This document shows, piece after piece, positions 63,520-64,000 of a DNA stretch of 64,000 nucleotides. Each line of letters begins with the position of its first letter. Position 1 is the first letter of the stretch. Below the pieces are notes generated by a model that saw only the letters and a list, made by a program, of their open reading frames with translations, was not told where the DNA came from and ran no database searches. This stretch comes from Cherax quadricarinatus. Its lineage: Eukaryota > Arthropoda > Malacostraca > Decapoda > Parastacidae. The stretch is taken from NCBI RefSeq assembly GCF_038502225.1, contig NC_091293.1:13811439-13875438 (forward strand), given 5' to 3'. The position numbers were made by a program, and so were the translations under genes.

Positions 63520-63724
63520 TTAGTGTTTAGAAGGGGAATCCCCTTCCATTAGGACTTGAGGTGTCAAGTTCTTTTCTGGGGTTACTTCCCTTCTTCTTTT
63601 AATGCCACTAGGACCAGCTTGAGAGTCACTGAACCTCTGTCACACAACATATCTGTCCATAGAGGCCTGTACCTCCCGTTCCTTTATGACATTCCTAAAG
63701 TGTTTCACAACATTGTCAGTGTGT
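63520..63724 (-). pseudogene. Tigger copy 2, transposase C-terminal remnant
   Basis: DNA match to 55097-55290 (GTTAGTGTTTAGAAGGGGAA, GGGGTTACTTCCCTTCTTCT, CCTTTATGACATTCCTAAAG), i.e. the last ~60 codons of the transposase, with substitutions. Cut at 63724 by unrelated sequence starting TGTGACGG. Confidence 0.85.
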
Positions 63725-64000
63725 GACGGCCTCCTACCAAACTAGCGGTTAAATGGTTAACCTGCCGGCCGGCAGTACCACTGGGTACATCATCAAACCC
63801 CTTGTGGAGACTACTGAGCCGGCCTTAGCAGCAGTAACTACCAGAACACCTTACGGTAGACATCTACTGGCAGTAGAGTATTCGTCTGACCGTCTTATTA
63901 TACGTATATATCTACTGGCATTAGAAGAAGCGCTCACCGCAGCTCACCGAGTCTGTTGGCCTCAGTTACTTGACAGCCGCATTCAGTGAGCTTGCAGCAT
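63723..64000. mobile_element. Candidate LTR start, truncated by window end
   Basis: Abrupt junction in Tigger copy 2 followed by TGTGACGGCCTCCTACC. TG start, GC-richer composition and a TATATATC at ~63906 fit an LTR, but neither the partner nor internal sequence is in the window. Confidence 0.35.

Overview
The window is eukaryotic and is almost entirely repeat-derived. The repeat set (three LINE families, TA-flanked Tigger/pogo transposons, long (TG)n and (GA)n tracts, and a LINE 3' end reading TACTCACCTAGTTG on the + strand) suggests a decapod crustacean, probably of the crayfish/lobster type. That assignment rests on my recollection of these motifs, not on a search. I see no rRNA, tRNA, CRISPR array or bacterial operon. 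The only plausible host gene is a C2H2 zinc-finger array on the minus strand (51193-52333).

Layout. 1-38340: thirteen copies (A, B, E, F, H-P) of one LINE family, here called D1, all on the minus strand. They lie head-to-tail, most joined by a (TG)n tract, and are interrupted by copies of two other families: D2, CR1-like with an esterase ORF1 (5790-9762 minus; 36563-37740 plus), and D3 (12576-14329 minus). 38342-44380: a Ty3/Gypsy-type LTR retrotransposon on the minus strand with domain order gag-protease-integrase-RT-RNase H. Integrase therefore precedes RT, and the Gag carries a SCAN-like capsid; both point to the Gmr1 type. 44390-45426: minisatellites, a GC-rich stretch and a 100-N assembly gap. 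45529-47001: two TTAA-flanked MITEs, a CR1-like 3' end and a Tigger-derived MITE. 47109-48366: a 45-bp satellite, about 28 units. 48831-50934: a decayed Tigger-like transposase whose C-terminus has expanded into a (TTPA)n-coding minisatellite. 51193-52333: the zinc-finger gene. 53221-54012: three minisatellites. 54597-57228: a TA-flanked DNA transposon holding a complete 2.33-kb Tigger (54820-57152) with an uninterrupted transposase. 58177-60461: LINE 3' fragments, one with an intact RNase H domain. 61242-63724: a second Tigger split by a D3 LINE. 63723-end: the start of a probable LTR.

How the parts relate. D1 is about 4.4 kb: a polypyrimidine 5' leader (GA-rich on the + strand), a coiled-coil/RRM-like ORF1 region, AP endonuclease, reverse transcriptase, and a 3' end of tandem 14-bp units followed directly by (CA)n. 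Nine of eleven visible D1 3' ends abut a (TG)n tract, and in eight of these the far side of the tract is another, differently truncated D1 copy. The simplest reading is that D1 inserts into (CA)n, including its own tails, so each insertion creates the next landing site. With the Gmr1-type element, this is the most interesting content of the window.

Many reading-frame breaks lie in or next to homopolymers, so some apparent pseudogenization may be uncorrected long-read error. Coordinates of element boundaries are by-eye junctions and may be off by several bases.
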